DNA of 64,000 nucleotides, taken from Maribacter sp. 1_MG-2023 (GTDB lineage: Bacteria > Bacteroidota > Bacteroidia > Flavobacteriales > Flavobacteriaceae). The notes below the pieces were generated by a model. The model did no database searches. It saw only the letters and a list, made by a program, of their open reading frames with translations, and was not told the origin of the DNA. Every line of letters begins with the position of its first letter. Position 1 is the stretch's first letter. This document shows, one piece after another, positions 28,909 to 38,389 of the stretch. Where the stretch lies: the NCBI RefSeq assembly GCF_030547005.1, contig NZ_JAUOPN010000008.1:1-64000 (forward strand), in the 5' to 3' direction. The position numbers were made by a program, and so were the translations under genes.

Positions 28909-30024
28909 ATGAGTAAAGTTGCATTAATTACAGGGGTTACCGGACAAGATGGTGCCTATTTAAGTGAATTCCTTTTAAAAAAAGGGTATATTGTTCATGG
29001 TTTAAAAAGAAGGTCTTCTCTTTTTAATACGGATCGTATAGATCATTTATACCAAGATCCTCATGTAGAACATAGAAACTTCATTTTACATTATGGTGAT
29101 ATGACCGATAGTACCAACTTGATTCGTATTATTCAAGAAGTTCAACCAGATGAAATTTACAACCTGGCAGCCATGAGTCATGTTCATGTATCTTTTGAAG
29201 TACCTGAATACACCGCTAATGCTGATGGTATTGGCACACTTCGTATTTTAGATGCAGTTAGAATGTTAGGGCTTTCTGAGAAAACCAGAATTTATCAAGC
29301 CTCAACATCTGAACTCTATGGTAAGGTACAAGAAGTTCCTCAATCAGAAACCACACCATTTTACCCAAGAAGCCCATATGCAGTTGCAAAAATGTACGCT
29401 TACTGGATCACGGTTAACTATAGAGAGGCTTACGGAATGTATGCTTGTAATGGTATCTTATTTAATCATGAATCACCTATCAGGGGGGAAACTTTTGTTA
29501 CAAGAAAAATTACTCGTGCCACAGCAAGAATTGCACTAGGTTTGCAAGATAAAATTTACCTTGGTAATCTAGATGCTCAAAGAGATTGGGGCCATGCAAA
29601 AGATTATGTACGTATGATGTGGATGATTCTTCAGGCAGATGAAGCAGAAGATTGGGTAATTGCCACAGGTAAAACCACTCCTGTTAGAGAATTTGTTCGA
29701 ATGAGTTTTCAAGAAGTGGGTATTGAATTGGAGTTTAAAGGTGAAGGGGTTGAAGAAAAAGCATTTGTTAAGGCCTGTAACAATCCAGAATTTCAGTTAG
29801 AAATCGGAAAAGAAGTTTTAAGTGTTGACCCTAAATACTTTAGACCAACCGAAGTTGAGCTTCTTATTGGAGACCCAACAAAAGCTAAGACTAAATTAGG
29901 TTGGAAAATTGAATATGAACTAAAGGATTTAATTAAAGATATGATGCAAAGCGATGTTAAACTTATGCAGAAAGATCAATACCTTAAAGATGGGGGATAC
30001 CGAATTTTAAATTATTTCGAATAA
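28909..30024 (+). CDS. gmd: GDP-mannose 4,6-dehydratase
   Basis: A 371-residue extended SDR that would convert GDP-D-mannose to GDP-4-keto-6-deoxy-D-mannose. The NADP motif is TGVTGQDG (residues 8-15). RRSS (35-38), GDMTDS and NLAAMSHV follow, then the catalytic region STSELYG (132-138) and YAVAK (157-161). FNHESP and [10 protein letters not shown] are classic Gmd signatures. The length fits the family. The usual next gene, fcl (GDP-fucose synthase), and a D-rhamnose reductase (rmd) are absent from this window, so the final sugar must be made elsewhere or by an unrecognised enzyme. It stands alone between two terminators, so it probably has its own promoter in the 190 bases upstream. Confidence 0.96.
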   Translation: MSKVALITGVTGQDGAYLSEFLLKKGYIVHGLKRRSSLFNTDRIDHLYQDPHVEHRNFILHYGDMTDSTNLIRIIQEVQPDEIYNLAAMSHVHVSFEVPEYTANADGIGTLRILDAVRMLGLSEKTRIYQASTSELYGKVQEVPQSETTPFYPRSPYAVAKMYAYWITVNYREAYGMYACNGILFNHESPIRGETFVTRKITRATARIALGLQDKIYLGNLDAQRDWGHAKDYVRMMWMILQADEAEDWVIATGKTTPVREFVRMSFQEVGIELEFKGEGVEEKAFVKACNNPEFQLEIGKEVLSVDPKYFRPTEVELLIGDPTKAKTKLGWKIEYELKDLIKDMMQSDVKLMQKDQYLKDGGYRILNYFE

Positions 30025-30053
30025 TCTAATCAATTAAGTCATATTAAAATAAC

Positions 30054-30109
30054 ATCCCCTAAGTTGATAGTTAATTTTTAACAATTAACCCATCACTTAG
30101 GGGATTTTT
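30054..30109 (+). terminator. Rho-independent terminator after gmd
   Basis: A long stem with outer arms ATCCCCTAAGT and ACTTAGGGGAT, extended inward by GTTAATT/AATTAAC, ends in TTTT, about 30 bases past the gmd stop codon. Confidence 0.85.
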
Positions 30110-30291
30110 AAATATTATAATAAATAAATATTTTATAACACTGTAATTTTAAAAGTGCTATTATTAAAAAAAATAACCCAAAGAGGCTATTCAAATTTAG
30201 GTTGAAAAAACGTTATAAATACATAAATAATATTGAAAATATTTTTACTGCTACAAACTAGGATTATATCCATTACCAAAAAAAATAAAAT

Positions 30292-31731
30292 ATGAGTATT
30301 GGAAATAAGATGTTCAAAGGGGCTATTTGGAGCACAGTTGAACGCCTTTCAGTTCAATTAGTTTCTTTTGCATTGACCATAGTTCTAGCAAGGTTATTAA
30401 CCCCTAATGAATATGGTACAGTTGGACTATTAATTGTTTTTATCTCATTTTCTCAAGTTTTTATTGATTCAGGCTTTAGCAAGGCATTAATTCAAAAGCA
30501 GAATAGAACAAATGAAGATATTTCAACTGTCTTTTATTTTAACTTATTAGTCGCGTTGATATGTTATTTACTATTGTGGGTATGCTCCCCCTATATTTCA
30601 AATTTTTATAATATTCCTAAATTAGACAACCTTTTAAAAGTCTTGTCTATTTCATTATTTTTCAATGCCTTGTTTGCAATTCCAAACACCTTATTAAGCA
30701 TTGAAATGAACTTTAAATCAATTACCAAGGTTAATTTCACTTCTACTGTAATTAGTGGAGTAATAGCAATTTATTTAGCATATAAAGATTTTGGAGAATG
30801 GGCATTAGTCTACCAAACTTTAATAAAATCAATGCTAATGGCTTTGTTCTTTTGGTTTGTAACTAAATGGAAACCTATTTTAATTTTCTCTAAAGAATCA
30901 TTTAAAAGCTTATTCGGGTTTGGATCAAAACTATTAGTGAATAGTATAATGAATAATCTTGTTAATAATTTTGCTTCCTTATTTATAGCAAAAATTATTA
31001 ATGCTCAACAATTAGGTTTTTATACAAGGGGAACACAAAACGCCGACACTGCTTTTAGTACAATTAATTCTATTATAGACAACGTATTATTACCTGGTTT
31101 AGCTCCTTTACAACATCAATTAGAGCAACTTATTGATGGTACAAAAAAAATTATAAAAACTGCCGCATTATTAGTAATACCAATCTTTTTTGGACTTACA
31201 ATTATATCAAAACCACTTGTATTATTACTATTGACTGAAAAATGGGCTCCTGCAATTCCAATAATGCAATTAATTTGTCTTTCAAGATTAATAACTATAA
31301 TATCAGGTATTAATATTAACCTTCTTTATGTTCTTGGGCGAAGTGACCTTGCTTTAAAACAACAATATTTTAAAATAGCAATTAGAATTGTTCTTTTAGT
31401 TGTAGCATTAAAATATGGCATCGTATGGATTGCAGCAGCAGAATTATTTTCTACAATTATTCATTTTTTCATAAACACTTATTATCCTGGAAAAATGATG
31501 AAATATGGCGCAAAGGATCAGATAAAAGATATTTTTCCAATTTTAATAAGTGGTCTTGTAATGGCCATACCCGGGTTATTGATTGTATATTTTACCACTT
31601 TCTCTGAAATCATAAAAATTATTTGTACCATAACAGCTTGTTTAATAACCTACTATTTCATGATACGAATATTAAAAATTGAAGAATACAAAATGTTAAT
31701 CAATAGATTTTCATCCTTAATTAAAAAATAG
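30292..31731 (+). CDS. wzx: Wzx-type polysaccharide flippase (MOP superfamily)
   Basis: A 479-residue integral membrane protein with about 12-14 hydrophobic helices and the typical start of the polysaccharide-transport family (MFKGAIWSTVERLSVQ, then ARLLTPNEYGTVGL). It would flip the undecaprenyl-linked repeat unit to the periplasmic face. It opens the main plus-strand assembly block, 31 bases or so before the acetyltransferase gene, and is probably the first gene of a long operon that includes the polymerase and the glycosyltransferases. The 180 AT-rich bases upstream contain no perfect -7 element. Family assignment is firm; Wzx rather than another MOP exporter is inferred from the context of wzy and wecA-like genes. 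Confidence 0.9.
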   Translation: MSIGNKMFKGAIWSTVERLSVQLVSFALTIVLARLLTPNEYGTVGLLIVFISFSQVFIDSGFSKALIQKQNRTNEDISTVFYFNLLVALICYLLLWVCSPYISNFYNIPKLDNLLKVLSISLFFNALFAIPNTLLSIEMNFKSITKVNFTSTVISGVIAIYLAYKDFGEWALVYQTLIKSMLMALFFWFVTKWKPILIFSKESFKSLFGFGSKLLVNSIMNNLVNNFASLFIAKIINAQQLGFYTRGTQNADTAFSTINSIIDNVLLPGLAPLQHQLEQLIDGTKKIIKTAALLVIPIFFGLTIISKPLVLLLLTEKWAPAIPIMQLICLSRLITIISGININLLYVLGRSDLALKQQYFKIAIRIVLLVVALKYGIVWIAAAELFSTIIHFFINTYYPGKMMKYGAKDQIKDIFPILISGLVMAIPGLLIVYFTTFSEIIKIICTITACLITYYFMIRILKIEEYKMLINRFSSLIKK

Positions 31732-31771
31732 TAAATAACAGACTATCCAGTTATTTAAAATATTGATCATT

Positions 31772-32476
31772 ATGTCTAATAAATTCAAACAGTTCATATT
31801 ATCAAATGAAATACTTAAAAGCTTAAGTTTTTATGGCATACGACTATATTTGAAATATGTTAAAAAACAAATTATTGGTAAAAATGCTAAAGTGGGATAC
31901 TCCTCTAAATTAATTGGCAATAATATTATTGGTGAAAACTGCAGTTTTATAGGAAGTAAATTAGGCTTCGCTTCTTACATCTCTAAAGACACTCATCTTC
32001 AAGATGTAAAAATCGGCAACTATTGTTCTATAGGTCCGAACGTTCTATCAATTCATGGCACACATCCCACTAAAAAATATGTTAGTACACATCCCGCTTT
32101 TTTTTCTACAGATTTTGCATACTCATATACCAAAGAACAATTGTTCAAAGAAAAGCCAGAGCCATTAGAAAGTAATGAACCCTATAAAACTTTAATAGGA
32201 AATGATGTTTGGGTAGGCGCTGCTGTCAATATAATAGAAGGAGTTAAGTTAGGAGATGGGTGTATCGTGGCAGCTGGATCTTTAGTGAATAAGGATGTAG
32301 AACCATATTCAATTGTTGGCGGAGTACCAGCAAAACATATTCGATATAGATTTGAATCAAATGAAATTGTCTTTTTATTAGACTTTAAGTGGTGGCAAAA
32401 ATCCAAAGAATGGATTAGAACTAATTCTTTACTTTTTTCTGATATAAAAGAGTTTATAAATAATACCGATAAATAA
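31772..32476 (+). CDS. Hexapeptide-repeat O-acetyltransferase
   Basis: A 234-residue left-handed beta-helix acyltransferase. ATG at 31772 is preferred to a TTG three codons earlier. Hexapeptide repeats run through about 40-205; IGNYCSIGPNV and the catalytic-type His (SIHGTHP), then IGNDVWVGAAVNI and GGVPAKHIRYRF are typical of the xenobiotic/CatB-like and sugar acetyltransferase group. It would transfer acetyl from acetyl-CoA to a sugar hydroxyl or amine of the repeat unit in the cytoplasm. The stop codon shares one base with the next start (TAATG), so the two are translationally coupled. Confidence 0.88.
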   Translation: MSNKFKQFILSNEILKSLSFYGIRLYLKYVKKQIIGKNAKVGYSSKLIGNNIIGENCSFIGSKLGFASYISKDTHLQDVKIGNYCSIGPNVLSIHGTHPTKKYVSTHPAFFSTDFAYSYTKEQLFKEKPEPLESNEPYKTLIGNDVWVGAAVNIIEGVKLGDGCIVAAGSLVNKDVEPYSIVGGVPAKHIRYRFESNEIVFLLDFKWWQKSKEWIRTNSLLFSDIKEFINNTDK

Positions 32477-33642
32477 TGACATCAAAATATAAATCCCTAC
32501 CAGTTATTGTAATTATAGCATTTAACAGACCAGACTCTTTAAGTAGAATATTGCATTCAATAAGCGAAGCCAAATATCCTAAGGAGAATGTAAATCTTAT
32601 TATTAGTATTGATAAATCAGATAATAATCAAGATGTACTTGATGTCGCAAATAAGTTTGACTGGAAAAATGGCGATAAAAAAGTCAAGTATCAATCAAAG
32701 AATTTAGGTCTAAGAAAACATATCCTAAAGTGTATGTCATTTGCAAGTGAATATGGAAGTATGATTATGCTAGAAGATGATTTGTATGTATCACCAGATT
32801 ATTATAACTATTCAAAACAAGCACTAGAGTTCTCTGAAAATAATGAAAATATAGCGGGTATTTCACTTTATAATCATCAGTATAATGTTCATAAACAGGA
32901 GAACTTTATAACTATAGAAGATGGTTACGACAATTATTATTTTCAATTTGCCTCGTCTTGGGGTCAAGCATGGAATGCCCAACAAATTAAGTTTTTCTTA
33001 GATTGGTATAATCAAAAAATTGACATAAATAAATTAGATGGAATACCAACATATGTTAGCAATTGGTCTGAAAAATCGTGGTTGAAACACTTCATAGCAT
33101 ACACGGTAAGTCAAGATAAATTTTTTATATATCCTAAGATTTCGTTGACTACTAATTTTGGTGATGAAGGTGCAAACATGGATGTTTCTAATACCTATTA
33201 CCAAGTCCCCATACTTTTAAGTTCTGGTAAAAAATATAATTTTAGCACATTAAATGAATCACGTGCTATTTACGACGTATATTTTGAAAATTTATGTGTT
33301 AGTAACGAACTAAACTTAGATAAAAAAGATATTACAATTGATCTCTATGGCATTAAACCTTTAGAAAGTGGTAAAAGATATCTTCTTACTTCTCTAAAGT
33401 ATAACTATAAAATAATAAAATCATTTGCCCGAAGTTTTAAACCCCATGACTTAAATATTATTTATAACATACACGGTACTGACTTTTTTCTATATGATAC
33501 TAATGTTAAATCAACTAATAACATAAAAATTAAGTCATTCGATATAATCGATTACAATAAAAAAACTATATCTCTTACTGAGTCATTTGTTATATTTAAA
33601 CATAAATTTATACAGAGGCTTCTAATTTTCTTTGGTAAATAA
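32476..33642 (+). CDS. Glycosyltransferase, GT-A fold (GT2-like)
   Basis: A 388-residue protein beginning with the GT-A nucleotide-binding strand (PVIVIIAFNRPDSL), an IISID segment, and the metal-binding motif MLEDDLYVSPDYY near residues 95-107. A SSWGQAWN segment resembles the related transferase at 24609-25544. The C-terminal third has no recognised domain. It would add one sugar to the lipid-linked repeat unit; donor and linkage are unknown. It starts within the stop codon of the acetyltransferase gene. A 145-base gap follows before wzy. Confidence 0.82.
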   Translation: MTSKYKSLPVIVIIAFNRPDSLSRILHSISEAKYPKENVNLIISIDKSDNNQDVLDVANKFDWKNGDKKVKYQSKNLGLRKHILKCMSFASEYGSMIMLEDDLYVSPDYYNYSKQALEFSENNENIAGISLYNHQYNVHKQENFITIEDGYDNYYFQFASSWGQAWNAQQIKFFLDWYNQKIDINKLDGIPTYVSNWSEKSWLKHFIAYTVSQDKFFIYPKISLTTNFGDEGANMDVSNTYYQVPILLSSGKKYNFSTLNESRAIYDVYFENLCVSNELNLDKKDITIDLYGIKPLESGKRYLLTSLKYNYKIIKSFARSFKPHDLNIIYNIHGTDFFLYDTNVKSTNNIKIKSFDIIDYNKKTISLTESFVIFKHKFIQRLLIFFGK

Positions 33643-33787
33643 TTTAAGTTTTATAAAAAACTTGCTGGGTAAAAGTAAAAATTACATTTGCAATCTTTTT
33701 TTAAATACATAAAACTATGAAGTACTTCTACTAAGTTAATTTCATTTTATAATCAAACCTTAATCCAAACTAGGTAACACTATTTCA

Positions 33788-34978
33788 ATGTCAAATTCAA
33801 TTATAAATTCTATAGGATATTTAAGAGTTATACTATTTTTAACTTATTTGATTGATCCATTCAATTATGGATATCTTTTTGGTGCCTTATTAATTATAAG
33901 CATTATTACAGATAAATTATTGGTTCAAAAATTAGATATCAATTTCACTTTATTATTATTATTTTCTATCTGTTATGCTATATTTTACATATTTAACCTA
34001 GAACTAGGATCTCAATTCATTTTAATTTACGCGCTTTTTCCGGCAGGATTTTACCTTATAGGTAAAACCTTTAATAATAAGAGTTTAAATAATACTCAAC
34101 TGTTTTATTTATTATTTGCAAGTGGTTTCATTTTCTCTCTGCCAGCAATGGTTTCAGTATTGACTTCAATAATTGACAAAGGTTTTGTTGTTATAGAAAG
34201 AGATGTACCGATGATTTGGGGAGGTAATGTCATACCAGCTACGAATATGGCTGCTTATTTTGTATTGAATATGAGTATACCTGCATTCTTGGTGGCCGGT
34301 TTCAAAAAATTTAATCTCCCATTAAAATTATTAATGATTTCTACATTCATTATATCTGTACTATGTGTGTTACGATTAGGTAGTAGAACTCAGTTATCTA
34401 TATTTTTCATCACTTTTATTATATCATTAATATTTTTAATACGCCGTCAGACCGTGAAACAAAACGTTACTTTATTTGGTATCTTGTTTCTGATTTTCAA
34501 TGTGTTTTTAAGCTATGTTTCTTTTGACAAAGACTCTGATATTATGAGTGCCTTTGCTGGTAGAATGGAGAGTAAGAAATACGGTGCGGCTACAGCTGGC
34601 GGTAGAACAGAGCGTTGGACAAAATCTATAGTTAATTTATGGGAAAAACCTTTAGGGTGGGATGTAACAGATTTTGGATTTTCTCATAATCTTTGGTTTG
34701 ATATTGCTAGAGTTGGTGGCACCTTATCATTTATTTTACTTTTAATATTTACTATTAAAAATGCCCTTAATATTAAAAGAGCTATTCTGCTTATTCCACA
34801 AAATGCCTTATTGAATACAGCATTTATATGTTATGGGCTTTCATTTTATTTATTGTTTTTTGTTGAACCGATATTTGATGGTTATTTTCCATTATTTGTA
34901 TTTTATTGCTTTTTCTTGGGAATTATTGCTCAATATAATATAAACAATAGAGCAATAAAGAATGAACAAAATAGTTAA
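33788..34978 (+). CDS. wzy: Wzy-type O-antigen/polysaccharide polymerase
   Basis: A 396-residue very hydrophobic protein with about ten transmembrane helices and one larger soluble loop in the second half. Within that loop lies GGRTERW and then SHNLWFDIARVGG, the pattern of the O-antigen ligase/polymerase family (a conserved His-Asn after a loop arginine). It is the only such protein in the locus, so it should polymerise the repeat units in the periplasm. It is located between glycosyltransferase genes, as usual for Wzx/Wzy clusters. Wzy proteins diverge strongly, so the call rests on topology, the loop motif and context. Confidence 0.82.
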   Translation: MSNSIINSIGYLRVILFLTYLIDPFNYGYLFGALLIISIITDKLLVQKLDINFTLLLLFSICYAIFYIFNLELGSQFILIYALFPAGFYLIGKTFNNKSLNNTQLFYLLFASGFIFSLPAMVSVLTSIIDKGFVVIERDVPMIWGGNVIPATNMAAYFVLNMSIPAFLVAGFKKFNLPLKLLMISTFIISVLCVLRLGSRTQLSIFFITFIISLIFLIRRQTVKQNVTLFGILFLIFNVFLSYVSFDKDSDIMSAFAGRMESKKYGAATAGGRTERWTKSIVNLWEKPLGWDVTDFGFSHNLWFDIARVGGTLSFILLLIFTIKNALNIKRAILLIPQNALLNTAFICYGLSFYLLFFVEPIFDGYFPLFVFYCFFLGIIAQYNINNRAIKNEQNS

Positions 34979-35007
34979 ATCTAAATAACTATTAGTTTAT
35001 TCAATAA

Positions 35008-35874
35008 ATGAAAATTGCCGTATTACTTACTTGTTTTAATAGAAAAGAGAAAACTTTAAATGCTCTTGACAAATTGATGCAAGCCTTAAACACTGTTTCT
35101 AAAAGTGTAAGCTTGAAAATTTACCTTACCGATGATGGCTCGACCGATGGTACAGGTGAAGCTGTAAAATTAAATTTCCCAGAAGCAACAATACTGCAAG
35201 GTAATGGTAACTTATATTGGGCCGGTGGTATGCGTAATTCTTGGCAAGAAGCCGTTAAAGAAGATTACGATGCCTATTTATTGTTAAATGACGATACATT
35301 TGTCTCTACTAGCATGTTTACACAATTATTAGATGCACATAGCTATTCGCTAGATAAATATGGTATGGGAGGTATCTACCTTGGGTCAACTAAAGATTTA
35401 GAAACTGGTCTTTTAAGTTATGGCGGGGCTAAATTGACTAATAAGTTTTTGTTTAAATATCAATTTGTTGAGCCTAATGGAAAAATTCAAAACTGTGAAT
35501 TAGGTAATGCCAACATTATGATGGTAAGCAAAGATGTTGTCTCAAAAATTGGTATATTATCAGAAGGATATATTCATGGGGTAGCAGATTATGACTATAC
35601 ACTTAAGGCTGTTGGCAAGAAAATTCCTGTTTTAATTAGTAGAGAATACTGTGGAACCTGTACAGATGACCATTCTGATATTTATCAAGTTTTTCCTGAT
35701 AAAACATTTAAAGAACGATTAGCTTTATTAAAAAGCCCTTTAGCATTAGATTTTGGTTCAAACTTTAACTTAATGAAGAGACACTTTCCTTTAAGAGTAC
35801 CTTTTGTTCTTTTAAGCGCTGGTTTTAAATTAGTTCTTCCAAACCTATATGTAAAATTATCTAACTTAAGATAA
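35008..35874 (+). CDS. Glycosyltransferase family 2
   Basis: A 288-residue GT2 enzyme of the rhamnosyltransferase-like group. The N-terminus shows VLLTCFNR, then LTDDGSTDGT (metal/nucleotide site), GNGNLYWAGGMR and LLLNDDTFV, the acidic motif that binds the donor sugar nucleotide. GVADYDYTLKA fits the acceptor/catalytic region. No membrane helix is evident apart from a hydrophobic C-terminal stretch. It is predicted to add a hexose or deoxyhexose to the growing unit. It follows wzy by 29 bases and precedes another transferase by 22 bases, consistent with one operon. Confidence 0.88.
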   Translation: MKIAVLLTCFNRKEKTLNALDKLMQALNTVSKSVSLKIYLTDDGSTDGTGEAVKLNFPEATILQGNGNLYWAGGMRNSWQEAVKEDYDAYLLLNDDTFVSTSMFTQLLDAHSYSLDKYGMGGIYLGSTKDLETGLLSYGGAKLTNKFLFKYQFVEPNGKIQNCELGNANIMMVSKDVVSKIGILSEGYIHGVADYDYTLKAVGKKIPVLISREYCGTCTDDHSDIYQVFPDKTFKERLALLKSPLALDFGSNFNLMKRHFPLRVPFVLLSAGFKLVLPNLYVKLSNLR

Positions 35875-35896
35875 TTACACAAATTCAATTTTCAAG

Positions 35897-37057
35897 ATGT
35901 CTAAAAAAAAACCTATAGTTCTTTTCCTAAACAATATAGCACCTCTATATAGACAGAATGTTTGGACTAAATATTTAGAATCTGAAAAGATGGATTTAAA
36001 CTTTTTTTTTGGAAAAGAATCTTCTAGTGGTATTAAGACTATAAACTTTGATGAACACAAATTAAAACCTCATGCGCACAAGATTAATATCCTAAAAAAC
36101 ATCTACATTAAACAGTATTTAGTATGGCAGAATTTTAACATTTTTAATTGGATTCATAAAAAACCACAAACTATTATTTTATTAGGAGAGTTTAACATTC
36201 TAAGTAATTGGATTATTACGCTTATAGCAAAAACTAACAATATAGAAATTGTGTCTAAAGGTCATGGAATGTATGGCAACGAGACAGGACTAAAATTATT
36301 TGCTAGAAAAGCTTTTCTCAAAATATGCGACAAACATCTTGTCTACGAAAAGCATGGAAAAAGTATTTTAAGTAATAATGGAATTGACCTTGACAGTATT
36401 CATATTTTATTTAATTCACTAGATTATGAAAAGCAAAAAAAATATAGAGAATTAGTACCAACTTTAAATAAATCAAAAATTCTTCACTTTTTTGACAAAC
36501 CTGAACTTCCAACACTAATTTTTATAGGCAGATTAACAAAGGTAAAAAAGTTGGAATTAGTTATTGATGCTATTAAATTAATTCAAGAAAATACACCCAT
36601 AAACTTTTTAGTCGTTGGCGATGGAAATGAAAAAAATAATCTTGAAGAACTAGCATACAAAAACCTTAATAGCGATTGTTATCATTTCTATGGTGAAAGC
36701 TATGACGAAGCGGTAAATAATAATTTAATTGCAGTAAGTGACTTATGTGTTTCACCCGGCAATGTAGGTCTAACCGCAATACATTCCTTGAGTTACGGTA
36801 CACCCGTTTGTACCCATTCCAATTTAATGGAACAAATGCCGGAGGCAGAAGCTATTTTAGATGGTGTCAACGGTATTTTATTTAAACAAAACAATGTAGA
36901 AAGCCTTAAAGATGCTATATCACTATGGATAAATAAAACGCATGACCGACAAGAAGTAAGAGAAAATTGCTATAAAGTCATAGACGAATATTACAATCCA
37001 AATTACCAGAAAAAAGTTATTGAGAATCTTATTGAAGGCAATAAACCGTTAATATAG
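35897..37057 (+). CDS. Glycosyltransferase family 4-like (GT-B fold)
   Basis: A 386-residue retaining-type transferase. The C-terminal nucleotide-binding half shows LIFIGRLTKVKKLELVIDA, VVGDGNEK and a SYGTPVCTHSN segment followed by acidic residues (EQMPEAEAI), as in the GT4 E-x7-E region though imperfectly conserved. The N-terminal half is variable, as expected for acceptor binding. It likely acts at the inner face of the cytoplasmic membrane on the lipid-linked unit. About 295 bases of non-coding sequence follow. Confidence 0.85.
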   Translation: MSKKKPIVLFLNNIAPLYRQNVWTKYLESEKMDLNFFFGKESSSGIKTINFDEHKLKPHAHKINILKNIYIKQYLVWQNFNIFNWIHKKPQTIILLGEFNILSNWIITLIAKTNNIEIVSKGHGMYGNETGLKLFARKAFLKICDKHLVYEKHGKSILSNNGIDLDSIHILFNSLDYEKQKKYRELVPTLNKSKILHFFDKPELPTLIFIGRLTKVKKLELVIDAIKLIQENTPINFLVVGDGNEKNNLEELAYKNLNSDCYHFYGESYDEAVNNNLIAVSDLCVSPGNVGLTAIHSLSYGTPVCTHSNLMEQMPEAEAILDGVNGILFKQNNVESLKDAISLWINKTHDRQEVRENCYKVIDEYYNPNYQKKVIENLIEGNKPLI

Positions 37058-37352
37058 AGGTAAAACTATCTAAGAGATTAAAATAGATATTAATAAAATC
37101 TAAAAAACCTTTCTTCAATACAAAGCATTTAATCTCGTTAAAAAATCAGAATTTAAGATAGACCTAAATAATAAAAAGAATATTATTCTGTTTAGTTTAC
37201 CAAACTAAAAAAGCACAACAAAAGCAATGTATTCATTGTAAGAAAATTAATCTACAGATACTATAAAAGCTTTACATCTATTATATACTCTATATACCGA
37301 TTAATACATATTATTAGCCTTTTTTATCTAAAATTTGTCTCAAAATATAAAC
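37058..37352. other. Intergenic gap within the glycosyltransferase block
   Basis: An AT-rich stretch of 295 bases, unusual inside an otherwise tight run of genes. The only structure seen is an 8-bp palindrome at 37190-37208 (TTTAGTTT, ACC, AAACTAAA) followed by A residues. No ORF, promoter consensus or pseudogene homology was recognised. Confidence 0.4.
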
Positions 37353-38384
37353 ATGACAGAATATATAGCCACCTGGGTTTATTTAGATTCATCTTCTGAA
37401 AAGTCAAAATATCCAAACAACAAAGGAGACTCTACTACACCAGAATTTCAAGCAGTATATTGGCGTTGTATTATTCTATTTTTTAAAACATCTTTACGTT
37501 TCAATAAAAATGCTACACACTTAATATTTACAAATACGGAAGATATACCAACGATCGATGGTATGGATTTAAAAATTTTCTTTAAAGAAAATAATATTGA
37601 AGTAGTTACACTAAGTAATAAATATCCTTTACCTAATAACTACTTTGGAAAATTTAGAAATCAATATTTCGAATTTTCAATAATTGACCACATGGCTACC
37701 CGCATGCAAGATGAAGATGCTTTTCTTCTACTTGACTCTGATTGTATTTTTACCCAACCAATGGATAATGCTTTTAAAGAGCTTAAAGCTGAAGAAATGG
37801 CAATAACCTATGTGGTTGACCATGAAACTGATTATATGATCCATGGGGTTAGTGGAGATAACATGAAAGAGATATTCAATGACTTTGGTGTTGTTGTAGA
37901 CCAAAACCCATATTACAGTGGAGGTGAGCTTCTATTTGCCAAAGGAACCTTTATCAAAAGTGTTTCAAACGATTTTCCTCAATTGTTTGAAGATATGCTT
38001 AAACGACATAAAGAAGGAAAAATTAAATTTAATGAAGAAGCCCACGTACTTAGTTACTACTTTTATAAGCATAAAGCGTTAATGGCCGGTATGGATAAGT
38101 ATATAAAACGTTTATGGACTAACAGAAACTATTTTAGAAATGTTCAACCAGATGATGTTAACCTTGCCATTTGGCATTTACCAAATGAAAAGAATACTGG
38201 TTTAGATAAATTGTTTAGCATGCTTACAAATGGAAATGATTTTACATTGTTACCAGATGATGAATATTTGAAAACTGTAAATGATGCTTTATTAAGAAAG
38301 TCGAATTATAAGAAAGACTATATTGCTATGTTTAAAGATTTTGGTTCCAAATTTTTAATGATGGTAGGTTTAAAAACTAAATAA
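37353..38384 (+). CDS. Putative glycosyltransferase with DxD motif, unassigned family
   Basis: A 343-residue protein. ATG at 37353 is preferred; a TTG six codons upstream is possible. No family was recognised with certainty. The layout resembles GT8/GT-A enzymes: a variable beginning, HLIFTN near residue 55, and FLLLDSDCIFTQPM (about 122-135), which contains a DxD-type metal site. VSGDNM, YYSGGELLFAKG and IWHLPNEK appear later in the order seen in many nucleotide-diphospho-sugar transferases. No signal peptide or membrane helix. It lies within the glycosyltransferase run, 5 bases before the next gene, so a role in adding a sugar is likely. It could alternatively be a phosphosugar transferase. 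Confidence 0.65.
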   Translation: MTEYIATWVYLDSSSEKSKYPNNKGDSTTPEFQAVYWRCIILFFKTSLRFNKNATHLIFTNTEDIPTIDGMDLKIFFKENNIEVVTLSNKYPLPNNYFGKFRNQYFEFSIIDHMATRMQDEDAFLLLDSDCIFTQPMDNAFKELKAEEMAITYVVDHETDYMIHGVSGDNMKEIFNDFGVVVDQNPYYSGGELLFAKGTFIKSVSNDFPQLFEDMLKRHKEGKIKFNEEAHVLSYYFYKHKALMAGMDKYIKRLWTNRNYFRNVQPDDVNLAIWHLPNEKNTGLDKLFSMLTNGNDFTLLPDDEYLKTVNDALLRKSNYKKDYIAMFKDFGSKFLMMVGLKTK

Positions 38385-38389
38385 TTAAT

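Noticed and set aside
37190-37208. Palindrome TTTAGTTT-ACC-AAACTAAA as a terminator
   Set aside because: It is short and AT-rich and is not followed by a T run on the plus strand; it is also more than 130 bases from the previous stop codon.
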